A stretch of 64,000 nucleotides of DNA, from NCBI GenBank assembly GCA_016202695.1, contig JACQOE010000027.1, positions 23,462 through 87,461 of the forward strand, written 5' to 3'. Position numbers and translations under genes: made by a program. Of this stretch, positions 9,334 through 19,662 are shown in pieces. The notes beneath the pieces were generated by a model. That model was not told where the DNA came from. It was given only the letters and a program-made list of their open reading frames with translations, and made no database searches. Source of the stretch: Pseudomonadota bacterium (GTDB taxonomy: Bacteria > Pseudomonadota > Alphaproteobacteria > JACQOE01). The first letter of the stretch is position 1, and each line of letters starts with the position of its first letter.

Positions 9334-10323
9334 TCACGGGCCGGGGCGCCCGTCGGCCTCGCCGGACCGGAGCCAGCGGGCGACGTTGCGGTTGTGCTCG
9401 TCGAGGGTGCGGGCAAAGGCGTGGCCGCCCCGGCCGTCGGCGACGAAGTAGAGATCGTCGGTCTCGGCCGGCAGGAGGGCCGCCCTGAGCGACTCGCGGC
9501 CGGGATTGCCGATCGGCCCGGGCGGAAGCCCCTTGACGCGGTAGGTGTTGTAGGGCGAGTCGACGGCGAGGTCGGCGCGCGTGAGCCCGCGTCCCAGCCC
9601 GTCCGGGCCGGCCAGGGCATAGATCACGGTCGGGTCCGACTGCAGGGCCATGCCGCGCCGCAGCCGATTGTAGAAGACAGCGGCGATCCGCGGCCGCTCG
9701 TCGGCGAGCGCGGTTTCCTTCTCGACCAGCGAGGCGACGATCAGGGCCTCCGCGGGAGTGGCGATGGGAAGCCCCTCGCGCCGCTCCGGCCACGTCTCGG
9801 CGATGAACGTCGTCATGCCCCGGCGCATGCGCTCGATCATCGCCTCCCGGCTGTCGCCGTAGGTGAAATGATAGGTCTCGGGCAGGATCTCGCCTTCGCC
9901 GGGTACGCTCGCGATCGTCCCGAACAGGCCCTCGGTCGCCCGCACGATCTCCACCACCTGGCGGGAGGTGAGCCCCTCGGGAACGGTGAGCCGCCGGACC
10001 ACCGTCTTGCCGCTCTTCAGAATCCCGACCGCGCCGCGGGGGCTGATGCGGGCCGGAAAGCGATACTCTCCCGCCCTCAAGCTTCGCCCCTCGCCGGAGA
10101 GCTCGGCCCCGAACGCAAAGACGCGCCCGTCGCGCACCACCCCGGCGGTTTCCAGAAGCCGGCCGATCTCGCTCACCCCCGCCCCGCGCGGGACGATGAC
10201 CGTGGCGTCGGCCGAGAGCGGGCCCGGCCGGGTGAACTCGGCATAGCCCCACAGCGCGGCCACCGCCGCCAGGGCGGCGAGGACCACGATCGTGGCGAGG
10301 AGGCGGACCGCGAAGCGCCCCAT
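9334..10323 (-). CDS. mltG: Endolytic murein transglycosylase MltG
   Basis: 329 residues. A single N-terminal membrane anchor (about 8-27) precedes a LysM-like region (V-I-V-P-R-G-A-G-V-S-E-I, about 42-95) and the YceG-type catalytic domain. The catalytic Glu lies in I-V-A-S-L-V-E-K-E-T-A, followed by V-F-Y-N-R-L-x-x-G-M-x-L-Q-S-D-P-T and S-P-Y-N-T-Y. MltG cuts nascent peptidoglycan strands and is thought to set glycan length. It follows fabF after 10 bases in the fab-mltG-yicC-gmk run. Confidence 0.95.
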   Translation of the reverse strand: MGRFAVRLLATIVVLAALAAVAALWGYAEFTRPGPLSADATVIVPRGAGVSEIGRLLETAGVVRDGRVFAFGAELSGEGRSLRAGEYRFPARISPRGAVGILKSGKTVVRRLTVPEGLTSRQVVEIVRATEGLFGTIASVPGEGEILPETYHFTYGDSREAMIERMRRGMTTFIAETWPERREGLPIATPAEALIVASLVEKETALADERPRIAAVFYNRLRRGMALQSDPTVIYALAGPDGLGRGLTRADLAVDSPYNTYRVKGLPPGPIGNPGRESLRAALLPAETDDLYFVADGRGGHAFARTLDEHNRNVARWLRSGEADGRPGP

Positions 10324-10333
10324 CGCCCCGGGC

Positions 10334-11596
<1,263 letters not shown>

Positions 11597-11642
11597 GTCG
11601 CGGGCCCCGGGTGCGTGCGTCTCCCGCCGCCGGCGGCCGGCG

Positions 11643-11879
11643 TCAAGACCTGTGGGTCTCGATGTAGTCGATGGCGTCCTTGACGGTCATGATCTTCTCG
11701 GCGGCGTCGTCCGGAATCTCGCATCCGAACTCCTCCTCGAAGGCCATCACGAGCTCGACCGTGTCCAGGCTGTCGGCACCCAGGTCGTCGATGAAGCTTG
11801 CGTTCTCGCTCACCTTCACCTCGTCGACGCCCAGGTGCTCGACAACGATTTTCTTTACCCGCTCGGCGGTGTCACTCAT
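11643..11879 (-). CDS. acpP: Acyl carrier protein
   Basis: 78 residues from the ATG at 11879 (M-S-D-T-A-E-R-V); the upstream in-frame extension lacks ACP character. The phosphopantetheine attachment serine is S37 in [11 protein letters not shown]. The protein is highly acidic and of normal length. It carries growing acyl chains for fatty acid and lipid A synthesis and sits between fabG and fabF. A 181-base gap separates it from fabG upstream; this may hold its own promoter, but I could not define one. Confidence 0.97.
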   Translation of the reverse strand: MSDTAERVKKIVVEHLGVDEVKVSENASFIDDLGADSLDTVELVMAFEEEFGCEIPDDAAEKIMTVKDAIDYIETHRS

Positions 11880-12060
11880 CCTCGGTTTCCTCGGAATAGA
11901 CTTCTGGAATCCAACCCGGAGGGGGCGGATGTCGAGGCCCCCGCTTCGCGGCCGAACGCGCCGCACCCCTGCCCGTCCCGATGAGGGGAGGCGTTACCTA
12001 ACATACTTTCCGGGGCTTGACCAGCGGCGCATCTCCGGGCCCCCCTCGGCTCCCTTTCCG

Positions 12061-12798
12061 CTAGATCATCGCCATTCCGCCGTTGACGTGCAAGGTCTGA
12101 CCCGTGATGTAGGCGGCCTCGTCGCTGGCCAGGAACGCCACGCCGGCGGCGACGTCGTCCGGGGTGCCGAGCCGGCCCGCCGGGATCTGCCCCTTCAGCC
12201 TCTCGCGCTGGGCCTCGCCGAGGGCCGCGGTCATCGCCGTCTCGATGAACCCGGGCGCCACGCAGTTGACCGTCACGCCCCGGCCCGCCACCTCGGCGGC
12301 GAGCGCCTTGGACATGCCGATCATCCCCGCCTTCGACGCGGCGTAGTTCGCCTGGCCCGGATTCCCGGTCAAGCCGACGATCGAGCTGATGCCGATGACG
12401 CGCCCGAAGCGCCGCCGGATCATCCCCTTGAGGGCCTCGCGCGCGAGCCGGAACGAAGCGGTGAGGTTGACCTCGATCACCGCCTGCCAGTCCTCGTCCT
12501 TCATCCTGAGGGCAAGCGAATCGCGCGTCAACCCGGCGTTGTTGACGACGATGTCGAGCGGCCCGAGCCCGGCCTCGGCCTCCTTTACCAGCGCCGCCGC
12601 CGCCGCCGGCTCGCGCAAGTCCGCCGGGGCGACGAACGCGCCCTCGCCGAGATCCCGCGCCAGCGCCTCGAGCGCCTCGCGCCGGGTGCCCGAGAGGGCG
12701 ACGCGCGCCCCCTGGCGGTAGAGCGCGCGCGCGATCGCGCCCCCGATCCCCCCGGAGGCGCCGGTGACCAGGGCGGTGCGGCCCGCAAGGCTGAACAT
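12061..12798 (-). CDS. fabG: 3-oxoacyl-[ACP] reductase FabG
   Basis: 245-residue short-chain dehydrogenase. The NADP-binding T-G-A-S-G-G-I-G is at about residues 14-21, N-N-A-G near 87, and the catalytic Ser/Tyr/Lys in S-S-I-V-G and Y-A-A-S-K. It reduces 3-oxoacyl-ACP in the elongation cycle. It begins 10 bases after fabD and precedes acpP, which separates it from the unrelated SDRs elsewhere in this window. Confidence 0.95.
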   Translation of the reverse strand: MFSLAGRTALVTGASGGIGGAIARALYRQGARVALSGTRREALEALARDLGEGAFVAPADLREPAAAAALVKEAEAGLGPLDIVVNNAGLTRDSLALRMKDEDWQAVIEVNLTASFRLAREALKGMIRRRFGRVIGISSIVGLTGNPGQANYAASKAGMIGMSKALAAEVAGRGVTVNCVAPGFIETAMTAALGEAQRERLKGQIPAGRLGTPDDVAAGVAFLASDEAAYITGQTLHVNGGMAMI

Positions 12799-12808
12799 GG
12801 CCCGTCTC

Positions 12809-13750
12809 CTAGATGGTCTTGAGGAAGGCCTCGACGTCCGCCGGCTTCTCGACCGCGATCCCCGTCATCTCGCCGTCGATCCGCCGGGCGAGGCCGGTCA
12901 GCACCCGCCCCGCCCCGACCTCGACCAGGGTGTCCACCCCGCACGCCTTCATGTGCAGGACGCTCTCGCGCCAGCGCACCATCGCCGTGACCTGCTCGAC
13001 GAGGAGGCGGCGGATGGTCTCCGGAACCAGCGCCGGCTCGGCGCTGGCGTTGGCGACCACCGGCACCCGGGGCACGCGGATCTCGACGTTGGCCAGCGCC
13101 TCGGCCATCACGTCGGCCGCCGGCGCCATCAGCGGGCAATGGAAGGGCGCGCTCACCGGCAACATCACCGCGCGGCGGATGCCGCGCCGGGCCGCCGCCG
13201 CCACCGCGCGCTCGACCGCGGCGCGCGCCCCGCTCACCACCACCTGCCCGGGGGCATTGTCGTTGGCGCAGGCGAGCACCTCGCCTTGGGCGGCCTCCTC
13301 GACCACGAAGCGGGCGCCCTCGAGGTCGGCGCCGAGGAGCGCCGCCATCGCCCCTGCGCCCACCGGCACCGCCTCCTGCATCGCCCGCCCGCGGGTCCTG
13401 AGGAGCCGGGCGGTGGTGGCGACGTCCAGCGCCCCGACCGCGGCGAGGGCGGAGTACTCGCCGAGCGAGTGCCCGGCGACGAACGCGGCATGACGGGCGA
13501 GGTCGACCCCGCCGTCCCTCTCCAGCACCCGCAGCGCCGCGAGGCTCACCGCCATCAGCGCGGGCTGGGCGTTCTCGGTGAGCGTAAGCTCGCTCTCGGG
13601 GCCCTCGAACATGAGCCGCGAGAGGCGCGCGCGAAGGGCCTCGTCCACCTCCTCGAACAGGTAGCGGGCCTCGGCGAAGGCTTCGGCCAACTCCCGGCCC
13701 ATGCCGACGGCCTGGCTCCCCTGGCCGGGGAAGACGAACGCTCGCGCCAC
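12809..13750 (-). CDS. fabD: Malonyl-CoA:ACP transacylase FabD
   Basis: 313 residues from GTG at 13750. The reading frame is open to an ATG at 13804, but that ATG overlaps the -10 of the promoter described next, and AGGGAGGGG sits just before the GTG; the first residues then read V-A-R-A-F-V-F-P-G-Q-G-S-Q, exactly where family proteins begin. The nucleophile is S95 in G-H-S-L-G-E-Y-S. It loads malonyl groups onto ACP and is the first gene of the minus-strand fab operon. Confidence 0.95.
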   Translation of the reverse strand: MARAFVFPGQGSQAVGMGRELAEAFAEARYLFEEVDEALRARLSRLMFEGPESELTLTENAQPALMAVSLAALRVLERDGGVDLARHAAFVAGHSLGEYSALAAVGALDVATTARLLRTRGRAMQEAVPVGAGAMAALLGADLEGARFVVEEAAQGEVLACANDNAPGQVVVSGARAAVERAVAAAARRGIRRAVMLPVSAPFHCPLMAPAADVMAEALANVEIRVPRVPVVANASAEPALVPETIRRLLVEQVTAMVRWRESVLHMKACGVDTLVEVGAGRVLTGLARRIDGEMTGIAVEKPADVEAFLKTI

Positions 13751-13803
13751 CGCCGCCCCTCCCTGTCGCGCCCTCGCGCCGCCCCGCGCACGGCGCCGGC
13801 CCA

Positions 13804-13831
13804 CTCATAGCGCGAGATCGGACCCTGTCAA
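13804..13831 (-). promoter_or_regulatory. Promoter of the fabD operon
   Basis: On the minus strand, TTGACA (13831-13826) and TATGAG (13809-13804) are spaced 16 bp. The leader to the fabD GTG would be roughly 45-50 bases. It lies back to back with the rpsF promoter. Confidence 0.6.
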
Positions 13832-13837
13832 GCGCGC

Positions 13838-13865
13838 TTGCGCACCCTCGGGGAATGTGTATAGT
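13838..13865 (+). promoter_or_regulatory. Promoter of the rpsF operon
   Basis: TTGCGC and TATAGT are spaced 16 bp on the plus strand, about 100 bases before rpsF. The two -35 boxes of this divergent pair are only 6 bases apart, so the promoters may compete or share control. Confidence 0.6.
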
Positions 13866-13884
13866 GCCGCCCCTTGATCTCCTT

Positions 13885-13900
13885 GCCGGCCGCGGCCGGC
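13885..13900 (+). promoter_or_regulatory. GC hairpin in the rpsF leader
   Basis: Two 7-base arms (GCCGGCC / GGCCGGC) with a 2-base loop lie in the rpsF mRNA leader. Some bacteria autoregulate rpsF through an S6:S18-binding leader; I cannot match that motif here and note only the fold. Confidence 0.3.
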
Positions 13901-13963
13901 TATGCCCGTGGGCCCCGTCGCCCCGGTGCGGGCTGAGACAATCCACAAGGAGCCGAAAGCATC

Positions 13964-14566
13964 ATGCCCTTCTACGAGACCGTGTTCATTGCCCGCCAGG
14001 ACATCTCCTCCCAGCAGGCAGAGGCCCTGACCGAGCAGTTCGCCGGCGTCATCTCCCAGGGCGGCGGCCAGGTGACCAAGCGCGAGTACTGGGGCCTCCG
14101 GAGCCTCTCCTACCGGATCAAGAAGAACCGCAAGGGCCACTACACGCTCCTCAACATCGACGCGCCGCCCGCGGCGGTGAACGAGATGGAGCGCCAGATG
14201 CGCCTCAACGAGGACGTCCTGCGCCATCTCACCGTCCGGGTCGAGGCCCTCGAGGAGGGTCCCTCGGCGATGTTGACGAGCCGCGGCGGGCGTGAGGAGC
14301 GCGGCCGCGGCGGCCGGCGCGGCCGCGAGGGCGGCTGGCGCGGCGGCGAGGGTCGCGGCGAGGGCCGGGGCGAGGGTCGGTCTGAGGCCCGGGGCGAGGG
14401 TCGGTCTGAGGCCCGGGGCGAGGGTCGGTCTGAGGCCCGGGGCGAGGCCCGGAGTGAGCCCCGGAGTGAGCCCCGGAGCGAGGGCCGCGGCGAGGCCCGG
14501 AGCTCCGAGGAGCGCGGAGCCAAGGCCCACGAGGGCGGTGCCCGCGGCCAGGAAGGGGAGCAGTAG
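13964..14566 (+). CDS. rpsF: 30S ribosomal protein S6 with long Arg/Glu/Gly tail
   Basis: 200 residues. Residues 1 to about 105 are a normal S6 fold ([10 protein letters not shown] start, [19 protein letters not shown]). The remaining roughly 95 residues are a low-complexity Arg/Glu/Gly/Ser tail encoded by 24-bp and 12-bp tandem repeats. S6 pairs with S18, encoded next, on the small-subunit platform. Alphaproteobacterial S6 proteins often carry charged tails; this one is unusually long and repetitive. Leader promoter at 13838-13865; a purine-rich AAGGAG lies about a dozen bases before the ATG. Confidence 0.95.
   Translation: MPFYETVFIARQDISSQQAEALTEQFAGVISQGGGQVTKREYWGLRSLSYRIKKNRKGHYTLLNIDAPPAAVNEMERQMRLNEDVLRHLTVRVEALEEGPSAMLTSRGGREERGRGGRRGREGGWRGGEGRGEGRGEGRSEARGEGRSEARGEGRSEARGEARSEPRSEPRSEGRGEARSSEERGAKAHEGGARGQEGEQ
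14371..14442 (+). repeat. Three exact 24-bp tandem repeats inside rpsF
   Basis: Units start at 14371, 14395 and 14419, each encoding an eight-residue R-S-E-A-R-G-E-G type unit in the S6 tail. Degenerate 12-bp versions continue to about 14502. Because the unit is a multiple of three, copy number can change without a frameshift. Confidence 0.9.
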
Positions 14567-14827
14567 ATGAGCTCGGTGCGCATCGTCCAGCGCCCGGTGG
14601 TGGGGCGGCGGCCCTTCTTCCGGCGGCGCAAGACCTGCCCGTTCTCGGCCAAGAACGCGCCCAAGATCGACTACAAGGACATGAGGCTCCTCCAGCGCTT
14701 CATCTCCGAGCGCGGCAAGATCGTGCCCAGCCGCATCACCGCGGTTTCGGCCAAGAAGCAGCGCGAGCTCGCGCGGGCGATCAAGCGGGCGCGGTTCCTC
14801 GCCTTCATCCCCTACATCATCCCGTAG
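14567..14827 (+). CDS. rpsR: 30S ribosomal protein S18
   Basis: 86 residues starting directly after the rpsF stop. Typical S18 features are the basic [13 protein letters not shown] start, [19 protein letters not shown] and [19 protein letters not shown]. It binds S6 on the 30S platform. The rpsF-rpsR-DUF2232-rplI layout is characteristic of alphaproteobacteria. Confidence 0.97.
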   Translation: MSSVRIVQRPVVGRRPFFRRRKTCPFSAKNAPKIDYKDMRLLQRFISERGKIVPSRITAVSAKKQRELARAIKRARFLAFIPYIIP

Positions 14828-14855
14828 GCACGGGGCGGGTGAACGGATCGCGAGG

Positions 14856-15791
14856 ATGTCGGCCGGAACGCTGATCGCGGTGGCCGGCGGCGCCTTGAGC
14901 GCCGTCCTCTACCTGACGGTCGTTCGCGGCTCGCCGGGGGCGGTGATGCTCGCCTATTTCTCGCCGCTGCCGCTCTTCGGGGTGGGCCTGTCGTTGGGTA
15001 CCGGCTTCGCCGGGATCGCGGGGGCGGTGGCCACCACCGGCGTCGGGGTGACGGGGGGAACGCTTGCCGCCGCCGTGTTTGCGGCGATGACGGCGCTGCC
15101 CGTGGCCTGGATCGTGTCCTGCGCGCTCCGCTCGCGGCCCGCACCGATGGCGCCCGACCGGTATCCGCCGGGGATCCTGGTGGTGTGGCTGACCGGCATC
15201 GGGGCCGCGGGCTTCCTCGCGCTTGCGCTCGCCCTCGCCGGGACCCCGGGCGGGATCGAGGGGGAAACCCAAGAGTTCCTGACCCGGTTGCTCACCGGGC
15301 TGCTACCGGCGGTGATCGAGACCGAGTCGGTGGTCGAGGCGCTGGCGGCCAACTTCCCGGCGCTCGTCGTCGCCTCGTGGCTGTTCATGATGGTGCTGAA
15401 CGGGACGCTGGCGCAGTCGCTCCTGGTGCGCTTCGGCCGGGCGCGGCGGCCGACCCCGGACTACTCGGCGCTGGCCCTGCCGGGTGGGCTGTGGCCGGCG
15501 CTGGTGCTCGCCGGCTCGGCGATGGTGGTGGGCTCGGGGTGGGTCGAGTACCTCGGACGCAACCTGTTCGTGATCCTCGCCATCCCCTACTTCTTCCAGG
15601 GGCTGGCGGTGGTGCACGCGCTGGCGCGCCGCACGGCGCAACGCACCACCATCCTGGTGATGTTCTATTTCGTGCTGCTCCTCTTCGGCTGGCCCGGGCT
15701 TCTGGTCGCCGTGCTGGGGGTGGCGGAGCAATGGCTGGGGCTGCGCCGCGCGCGCCGCGCGACGACGCTCACCCGGCCGGAGGACGAGTGA
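14856..15791 (+). CDS. DUF2232 family multi-pass membrane protein
   Basis: 311 residues with about seven or eight hydrophobic segments spread along the length, few charges between them and a short basic C-terminal tail. Its position between rpsR and rplI, size and profile fit the DUF2232/YybS-like membrane family that sits at this site in many alphaproteobacteria. Function is unknown; a transport or envelope role is only a guess. Its stop codon overlaps the rplI start by one base (TGATG), so translation is coupled to L9. Confidence 0.8.
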   Translation: MSAGTLIAVAGGALSAVLYLTVVRGSPGAVMLAYFSPLPLFGVGLSLGTGFAGIAGAVATTGVGVTGGTLAAAVFAAMTALPVAWIVSCALRSRPAPMAPDRYPPGILVVWLTGIGAAGFLALALALAGTPGGIEGETQEFLTRLLTGLLPAVIETESVVEALAANFPALVVASWLFMMVLNGTLAQSLLVRFGRARRPTPDYSALALPGGLWPALVLAGSAMVVGSGWVEYLGRNLFVILAIPYFFQGLAVVHALARRTAQRTTILVMFYFVLLLFGWPGLLVAVLGVAEQWLGLRRARRATTLTRPEDE

Positions 15792-16435
15792 TGGAAGTCA
15801 TTCTCTTGGAACGGATCGAGAAGCTCGGCCAGATGGGCGACGTGGTGCGGGTGAAGGCGGGTTACGCCCGCAACTTCCTGCTGCCCCAGAAGAAGGCGCT
15901 CCGGGCGACCAAGGAGAGCCGCGAGACCTTCGAGAAACAGCGGGCCCAGCTCGAGGCCCAGAACCTGGAGCGCCGCAAGGATGCCGAGGCGGTGGCCACG
16001 CGCATGGCCGGGCTCAGCGTTCTCGTCCTGCGCCAGGCGGGCGAGACTGGCCACCTCTATGGCTCGGTGAGCGGCCGCGACGTGGCCGACGCGGTGACCG
16101 CGGCCGGGGTCTCCATCCGTCGCCAGCAGGTTCTGCTCGACCACCCGATCAAGGAGCTGGGTCTGCACACCGTGCGCATCGCCCTGCACCCCGAGGTGAT
16201 CGAGACGGTGAGCGTGAACGTCGCCCGCTCGCCCGAGGAGGCCGCGGCACAGGCCCGCGGGGAATCCGTCCTCCGCCGCGAGGAGGAGGGACCCGGCGTC
16301 GGCGAGGAGGAGTTCTTCGAGCCCGAGGTGCTGGAGGCCCGCCACCAACGCGAGGCCGATGAGGCCGCCGAAAAGGCCGAAGAGGGCCAGGAGACCGCCG
16401 CGAAGGGCGCCGGCGAGTCCGAGGGCGCGGCCTAG
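15791..16435 (+). CDS. rplI: 50S ribosomal protein L9
   Basis: 214 residues from the ATG overlapping the previous stop. The N-terminal domain ([31 protein letters not shown]) joins via a long helix to a C-terminal domain ([13 protein letters not shown], about 135-150). A further acidic Glu/Ala-rich tail of about 55 residues extends beyond the usual ~150, again typical of alphaproteobacterial ribosomal proteins. It ends the ribosomal operon. The next 297 bases up to cfa contain GC-rich dyads and the cfa promoter. Confidence 0.96.
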   Translation: MEVILLERIEKLGQMGDVVRVKAGYARNFLLPQKKALRATKESRETFEKQRAQLEAQNLERRKDAEAVATRMAGLSVLVLRQAGETGHLYGSVSGRDVADAVTAAGVSIRRQQVLLDHPIKELGLHTVRIALHPEVIETVSVNVARSPEEAAAQARGESVLRREEEGPGVGEEEFFEPEVLEARHQREADEAAEKAEEGQETAAKGAGESEGAA

Positions 16436-16623
16436 CCACTCCCGAGCCGGGGCCGCCGGTCCCGGCGCTGCCCCCCGGCGAGCCGGCCCCTCGCCTGCCG
16501 GAACGCCGTTTCCGGTGACACGTCGGCCCCGCCCTCCGCGCGCCGGCGTGGGCGGACGGGTGTCATGGACAACCGCGCCCCGCCGCTTCCCCTCCCCGAC
16601 TCTCCTTCCCCGATTCCAAAGAC

Positions 16624-16653
16624 TCGACAGGCCGGCGAGCCCTCGGCTTTAAT
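16624..16653 (+). promoter_or_regulatory. Promoter of cyclopropane-fatty-acid synthase gene
   Basis: TCGACA and TTTAAT, each one mismatch from sigma70 consensus, are spaced 18 bp, about 80 bases before the cfa ATG. A strong Shine-Dalgarno GGGGAGGG (16721-16728) precedes that ATG. Confidence 0.5.
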
Positions 16654-16732
16654 AGGACCGTCTTGAAAGCGACCCCCGCCCAACCGCTGGGCCGCGGGCG
16701 GGAGAGGACGAACAAGCCAAGGGGAGGGTTCG

Positions 16733-17980
16733 ATGCTCCTTGCGCCTTTGCTCGATCACGTGGTCAAGACCGGCACCCTCACCGTCATCGACGCCCGGGG
16801 CGCCGTCCGCCGGTTCGGCTCGGGCGGCGCCCCCGCGGTCACCGTCCGGCTTCACGACCGGGCGCTCGACTATCAGCTCGCCCTCAACCCCCAGCTTCGC
16901 TTCGGCGAGGCCTACGCCGAGGGGCGCCTCACGGTCGAGGAGGGCTCGATCTACGACCTCCTCGAGCTGGCCGGGCTGAACGACCAGCACCTGAGCGACC
17001 ATCCGCTGGAGCGGTTGAGCTACGCCCTGGGGACGCTGGCCCGGCGCCTGCATCAGCTCAACCCCGTCCGGCGCGCGCGGCGGAACGTCGCCCACCACTA
17101 CGACCTCTCGGGCACGCTCTACGAGCTGTTCCTCGATTCCGACCGACAGTACTCCTGCGCCTACTTCCGCTCGCCCGACGACGACCTCGAAACCGCCCAA
17201 ACCAACAAGAAGCTCCACATCGTCGCCAAGCTCCTGATCGAGCCCGGGATGCGGGTGCTCGACATCGGCTCGGGCTGGGGCGGGCTCGCCCTCTACCTTG
17301 CCCGCGAGGCGCGAGCGCGGGTGCTCGGGGTCACCCTTTCGACCGAGCAGGCGAAGGTTTCCGCCGAGCGCGCGCGCACCGAGGGACTGGCCGAGCGCGT
17401 CGCCTTCCGGCTGCAGGACTACCGCGAGGTCGAAGGCAAGTTCGACCGTATCGTTTCGATCGGCATGTTCGAGCACGTCGGGGTGGGGTACTACCACGAG
17501 TTCTTCGACAAGTGCTGCCGGCTCCTGGCCGACGACGGGGTGATGCTGCTGCACTCGATCGGCCGGCGGGTCGGCCCCGGACGGACCAACCCCTGGATCC
17601 GCAAGTACATCTTCCCCGGAACCTATACCCCGGCCCTTTCCGAGGTTCTGCCGGCGGCCGAGCGGGCCGGCTTCTGGGTGACCGACGTCGAGGTGCTGCG
17701 GCTGCACTACGCCGAGACGCTCCGCCACTGGCGCCAGCGCTTCCTCGCCAACCGCGAGCGGATAGCGCGACTCTACGACGAGCGCTTCTGTCGCATGTGG
17801 GAGTTCTATCTCGCCGGCTGCGAGGTGGGGTTCCGCTACCTCGGGCTGATGGTCTTCCAGCTCCAGCTCACCAAGCGCCAGGAGGCGGTGCCGCTGACCC
17901 GCGACTACGTCCACGCGTTCGAGCGCGCGGCCGAGAAGCCGCGGGCGGTCGGCCGCCGGGCCGGCTCGCAGGCGGCGTAA
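16733..17980 (+). CDS. cfa: Cyclopropane-fatty-acyl-phospholipid synthase
   Basis: 415 residues. A lipid-binding N-terminal region (about 1-115) precedes a SAM methyltransferase core: H-H-Y-D-L-S-G at about 122, V-L-D-I-G-S-G-W-G-G-L-A (SAM site), G-V-T-L-S-T-E-Q, then F-D-R-I-V-S-I-G-M-F-E-H-V-G. The enzyme adds a methylene across cis double bonds of membrane phospholipid acyl chains, usually under stress or in stationary phase. It appears monocistronic, with its own promoter and a good ribosome site. Confidence 0.95.
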   Translation: MLLAPLLDHVVKTGTLTVIDARGAVRRFGSGGAPAVTVRLHDRALDYQLALNPQLRFGEAYAEGRLTVEEGSIYDLLELAGLNDQHLSDHPLERLSYALGTLARRLHQLNPVRRARRNVAHHYDLSGTLYELFLDSDRQYSCAYFRSPDDDLETAQTNKKLHIVAKLLIEPGMRVLDIGSGWGGLALYLAREARARVLGVTLSTEQAKVSAERARTEGLAERVAFRLQDYREVEGKFDRIVSIGMFEHVGVGYYHEFFDKCCRLLADDGVMLLHSIGRRVGPGRTNPWIRKYIFPGTYTPALSEVLPAAERAGFWVTDVEVLRLHYAETLRHWRQRFLANRERIARLYDERFCRMWEFYLAGCEVGFRYLGLMVFQLQLTKRQEAVPLTRDYVHAFERAAEKPRAVGRRAGSQAA

Positions 17981-18123
17981 GCGCGCCGCAATCCACAGCT
18001 TCTCCACAGGATGCGCACATATCCCCACGGGCGCGGGGGGTGGCCCGATTCGCTCCCCGTGAATCTAGGGCCTGTGAATCGAATTATTTTGTCGGCGGAG
18101 TGCGCGACGGTTAGGCTGTCGCC

Positions 18124-19662
18124 ATGCCGCCGACCCTCGTCAGCGATCCCCCGGCAAGCGCGCGGAGCGAGCCCCGGGCGCCCGCCGGCGCCCCCTTGCG
18201 CACGCCGCCCCACAACTACGAGGCCGAGCAGGCCCTCCTCGGCGCCATCCTCGCCAACAACCGCGCCTACGAGAAGGTTTCCGAGTTCCTCCGCCGCGAG
18301 CACTTCGCCGACCCGGTCCACGGCCTGATCTACGAGGCCGCGGGGCGGCTCATCGAGCGCGGCCAGATCGCCAACCCGGTGACGCTCAAGAACGCCTTCG
18401 AGCAGGCGGGATCGCTGGAGGAGGTTGGCGGAACGAGGTACCTCGGCGAGCTCCTCGGGGCCATGATCAGCGTCGTCGACGCGGCCGAGTACGGCCGCCT
18501 GGTCCACGACCTCGCGCTCCGCCGCCAGCTCATCGCGCTCGGCGAGGATCTGGTCAACGAGTCTTACGCCGCCGAGGTCGACGCGAGCGCCGGTACGCTG
18601 ATCGAGACGACCGAGCAGCGGCTCTTCGATCTGGCCAACGCCGGGCACTACGACGGCGGCTTCCAGAGCTTCGGCCAGGCCCTCAAGCAGGCCCTGACGA
18701 GCGCCGAGACCGCCTACAAGCGCGACAGCCACGTCGTCGGCGTGACCACCGGCCTCAAGGGGATCGACGCCAAGCTCGGCGGGTTGCATCCCTCCGACCT
18801 CGTCATCCTCGCCGGGCGCCCCTCGATGGGAAAGACCGCGCTCGCCACCAAGATGGCCTACAGCGCCGCCGCCGCCTACCGCGAGGCCCCCGACGAGGAC
18901 GGGCGCAGCGTGGTCAAGGAGGGGGCCAAGGTCGCCTTCTTCTCGCTCGAGATGTCGGCCGAGCAGCTCGCGACCCGGCTGCTGTCGGAACGCACCGCGG
19001 TGCCGAGCGACAAGATCCGCCGCGGCGAGGTGAAGGGGGAGGACTTCCCGCGCTTCGTCGCGGCGGCCAAGGAGCTCGCCGGCGTGCCCCTCTTCATCGA
19101 CGACACCCCGGCCCTCACCATGTCGGCGCTGCGCACCCGCGCCCGCCGGCTGATGCGCCAGCAGGGCCTGGGGCTGATCGTGGTCGACTACCTTCAGCTC
19201 CTGCGCCCGTCCGCCGGCTCGCAGCCCGAGAACCGGGTGCAGGAGATCAGCGAGGTCACCCGCGGGCTCAAGGCCATCGCCAAGGAGCTGAACGTGCCCG
19301 TGCTCGCCCTCTCGCAGCTCTCGCGGGCGGTCGAGCAGCGCGAGGACAAGCGCCCCCAACTCTCGGACCTGCGCGAATCGGGCTCGATCGAGCAGGACGC
19401 CGACGTGGTGATGTTCATCTTCCGCGAGTCCTACTACCTCGAGCGCACCGAGCCGATGCGCCGGTCGGAAGAGAAGGAGGAGACGTTCCTCGACCGCATG
19501 CAGCGCTGGCGCGAGCGCTGCGAGGAGGTCTGGAACACCGCCGAGGTGCTGGTCGCCAAGCAGCGCAACGGCCCGACCGGCAAGGTCGCGCTCTTCTTCG
19601 ACGGCAACCTCACCCGGTTCGCCGACCTCGACCGCCAGCACGACCCCGATGATCACGCGTGA
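18124..19662 (+). CDS. dnaB: Replicative DNA helicase DnaB
   Basis: 512 residues. The N-terminal domain (P-P-H-N-Y-E-A-E-Q-A-L-L-G-A-I-L, about 28-43) joins a RecA-like C-terminal motor with Walker A G-R-P-S-M-G-K-T-A (about 233-241), Walker B-like V-V-D-Y-L-Q-L-L, and S-Q-L-S-R-x-V-E-Q-R-x-D-K-R-P. It unwinds DNA at the replication fork. No inteins are seen. The 143-base region upstream contains TCCACA-like repeats but no clear promoter. It overlaps alr by 14 bases. Confidence 0.97.
   Translation: MPPTLVSDPPASARSEPRAPAGAPLRTPPHNYEAEQALLGAILANNRAYEKVSEFLRREHFADPVHGLIYEAAGRLIERGQIANPVTLKNAFEQAGSLEEVGGTRYLGELLGAMISVVDAAEYGRLVHDLALRRQLIALGEDLVNESYAAEVDASAGTLIETTEQRLFDLANAGHYDGGFQSFGQALKQALTSAETAYKRDSHVVGVTTGLKGIDAKLGGLHPSDLVILAGRPSMGKTALATKMAYSAAAAYREAPDEDGRSVVKEGAKVAFFSLEMSAEQLATRLLSERTAVPSDKIRRGEVKGEDFPRFVAAAKELAGVPLFIDDTPALTMSALRTRARRLMRQQGLGLIVVDYLQLLRPSAGSQPENRVQEISEVTRGLKAIAKELNVPVLALSQLSRAVEQREDKRPQLSDLRESGSIEQDADVVMFIFRESYYLERTEPMRRSEEKEETFLDRMQRWRERCEEVWNTAEVLVAKQRNGPTGKVALFFDGNLTRFADLDRQHDPDDHA

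Noticed and set aside
14371..14502. CRISPR-like array
   Set aside because: Units are contiguous tandem coding repeats without spacers. No other spaced repeat array was seen in the window.
13805..14530. Minus-strand frame with repeated L-A-P-G-L-R-P-T units
   Set aside because: It is the antisense of the S6 tail repeats; the sense frame is S6.
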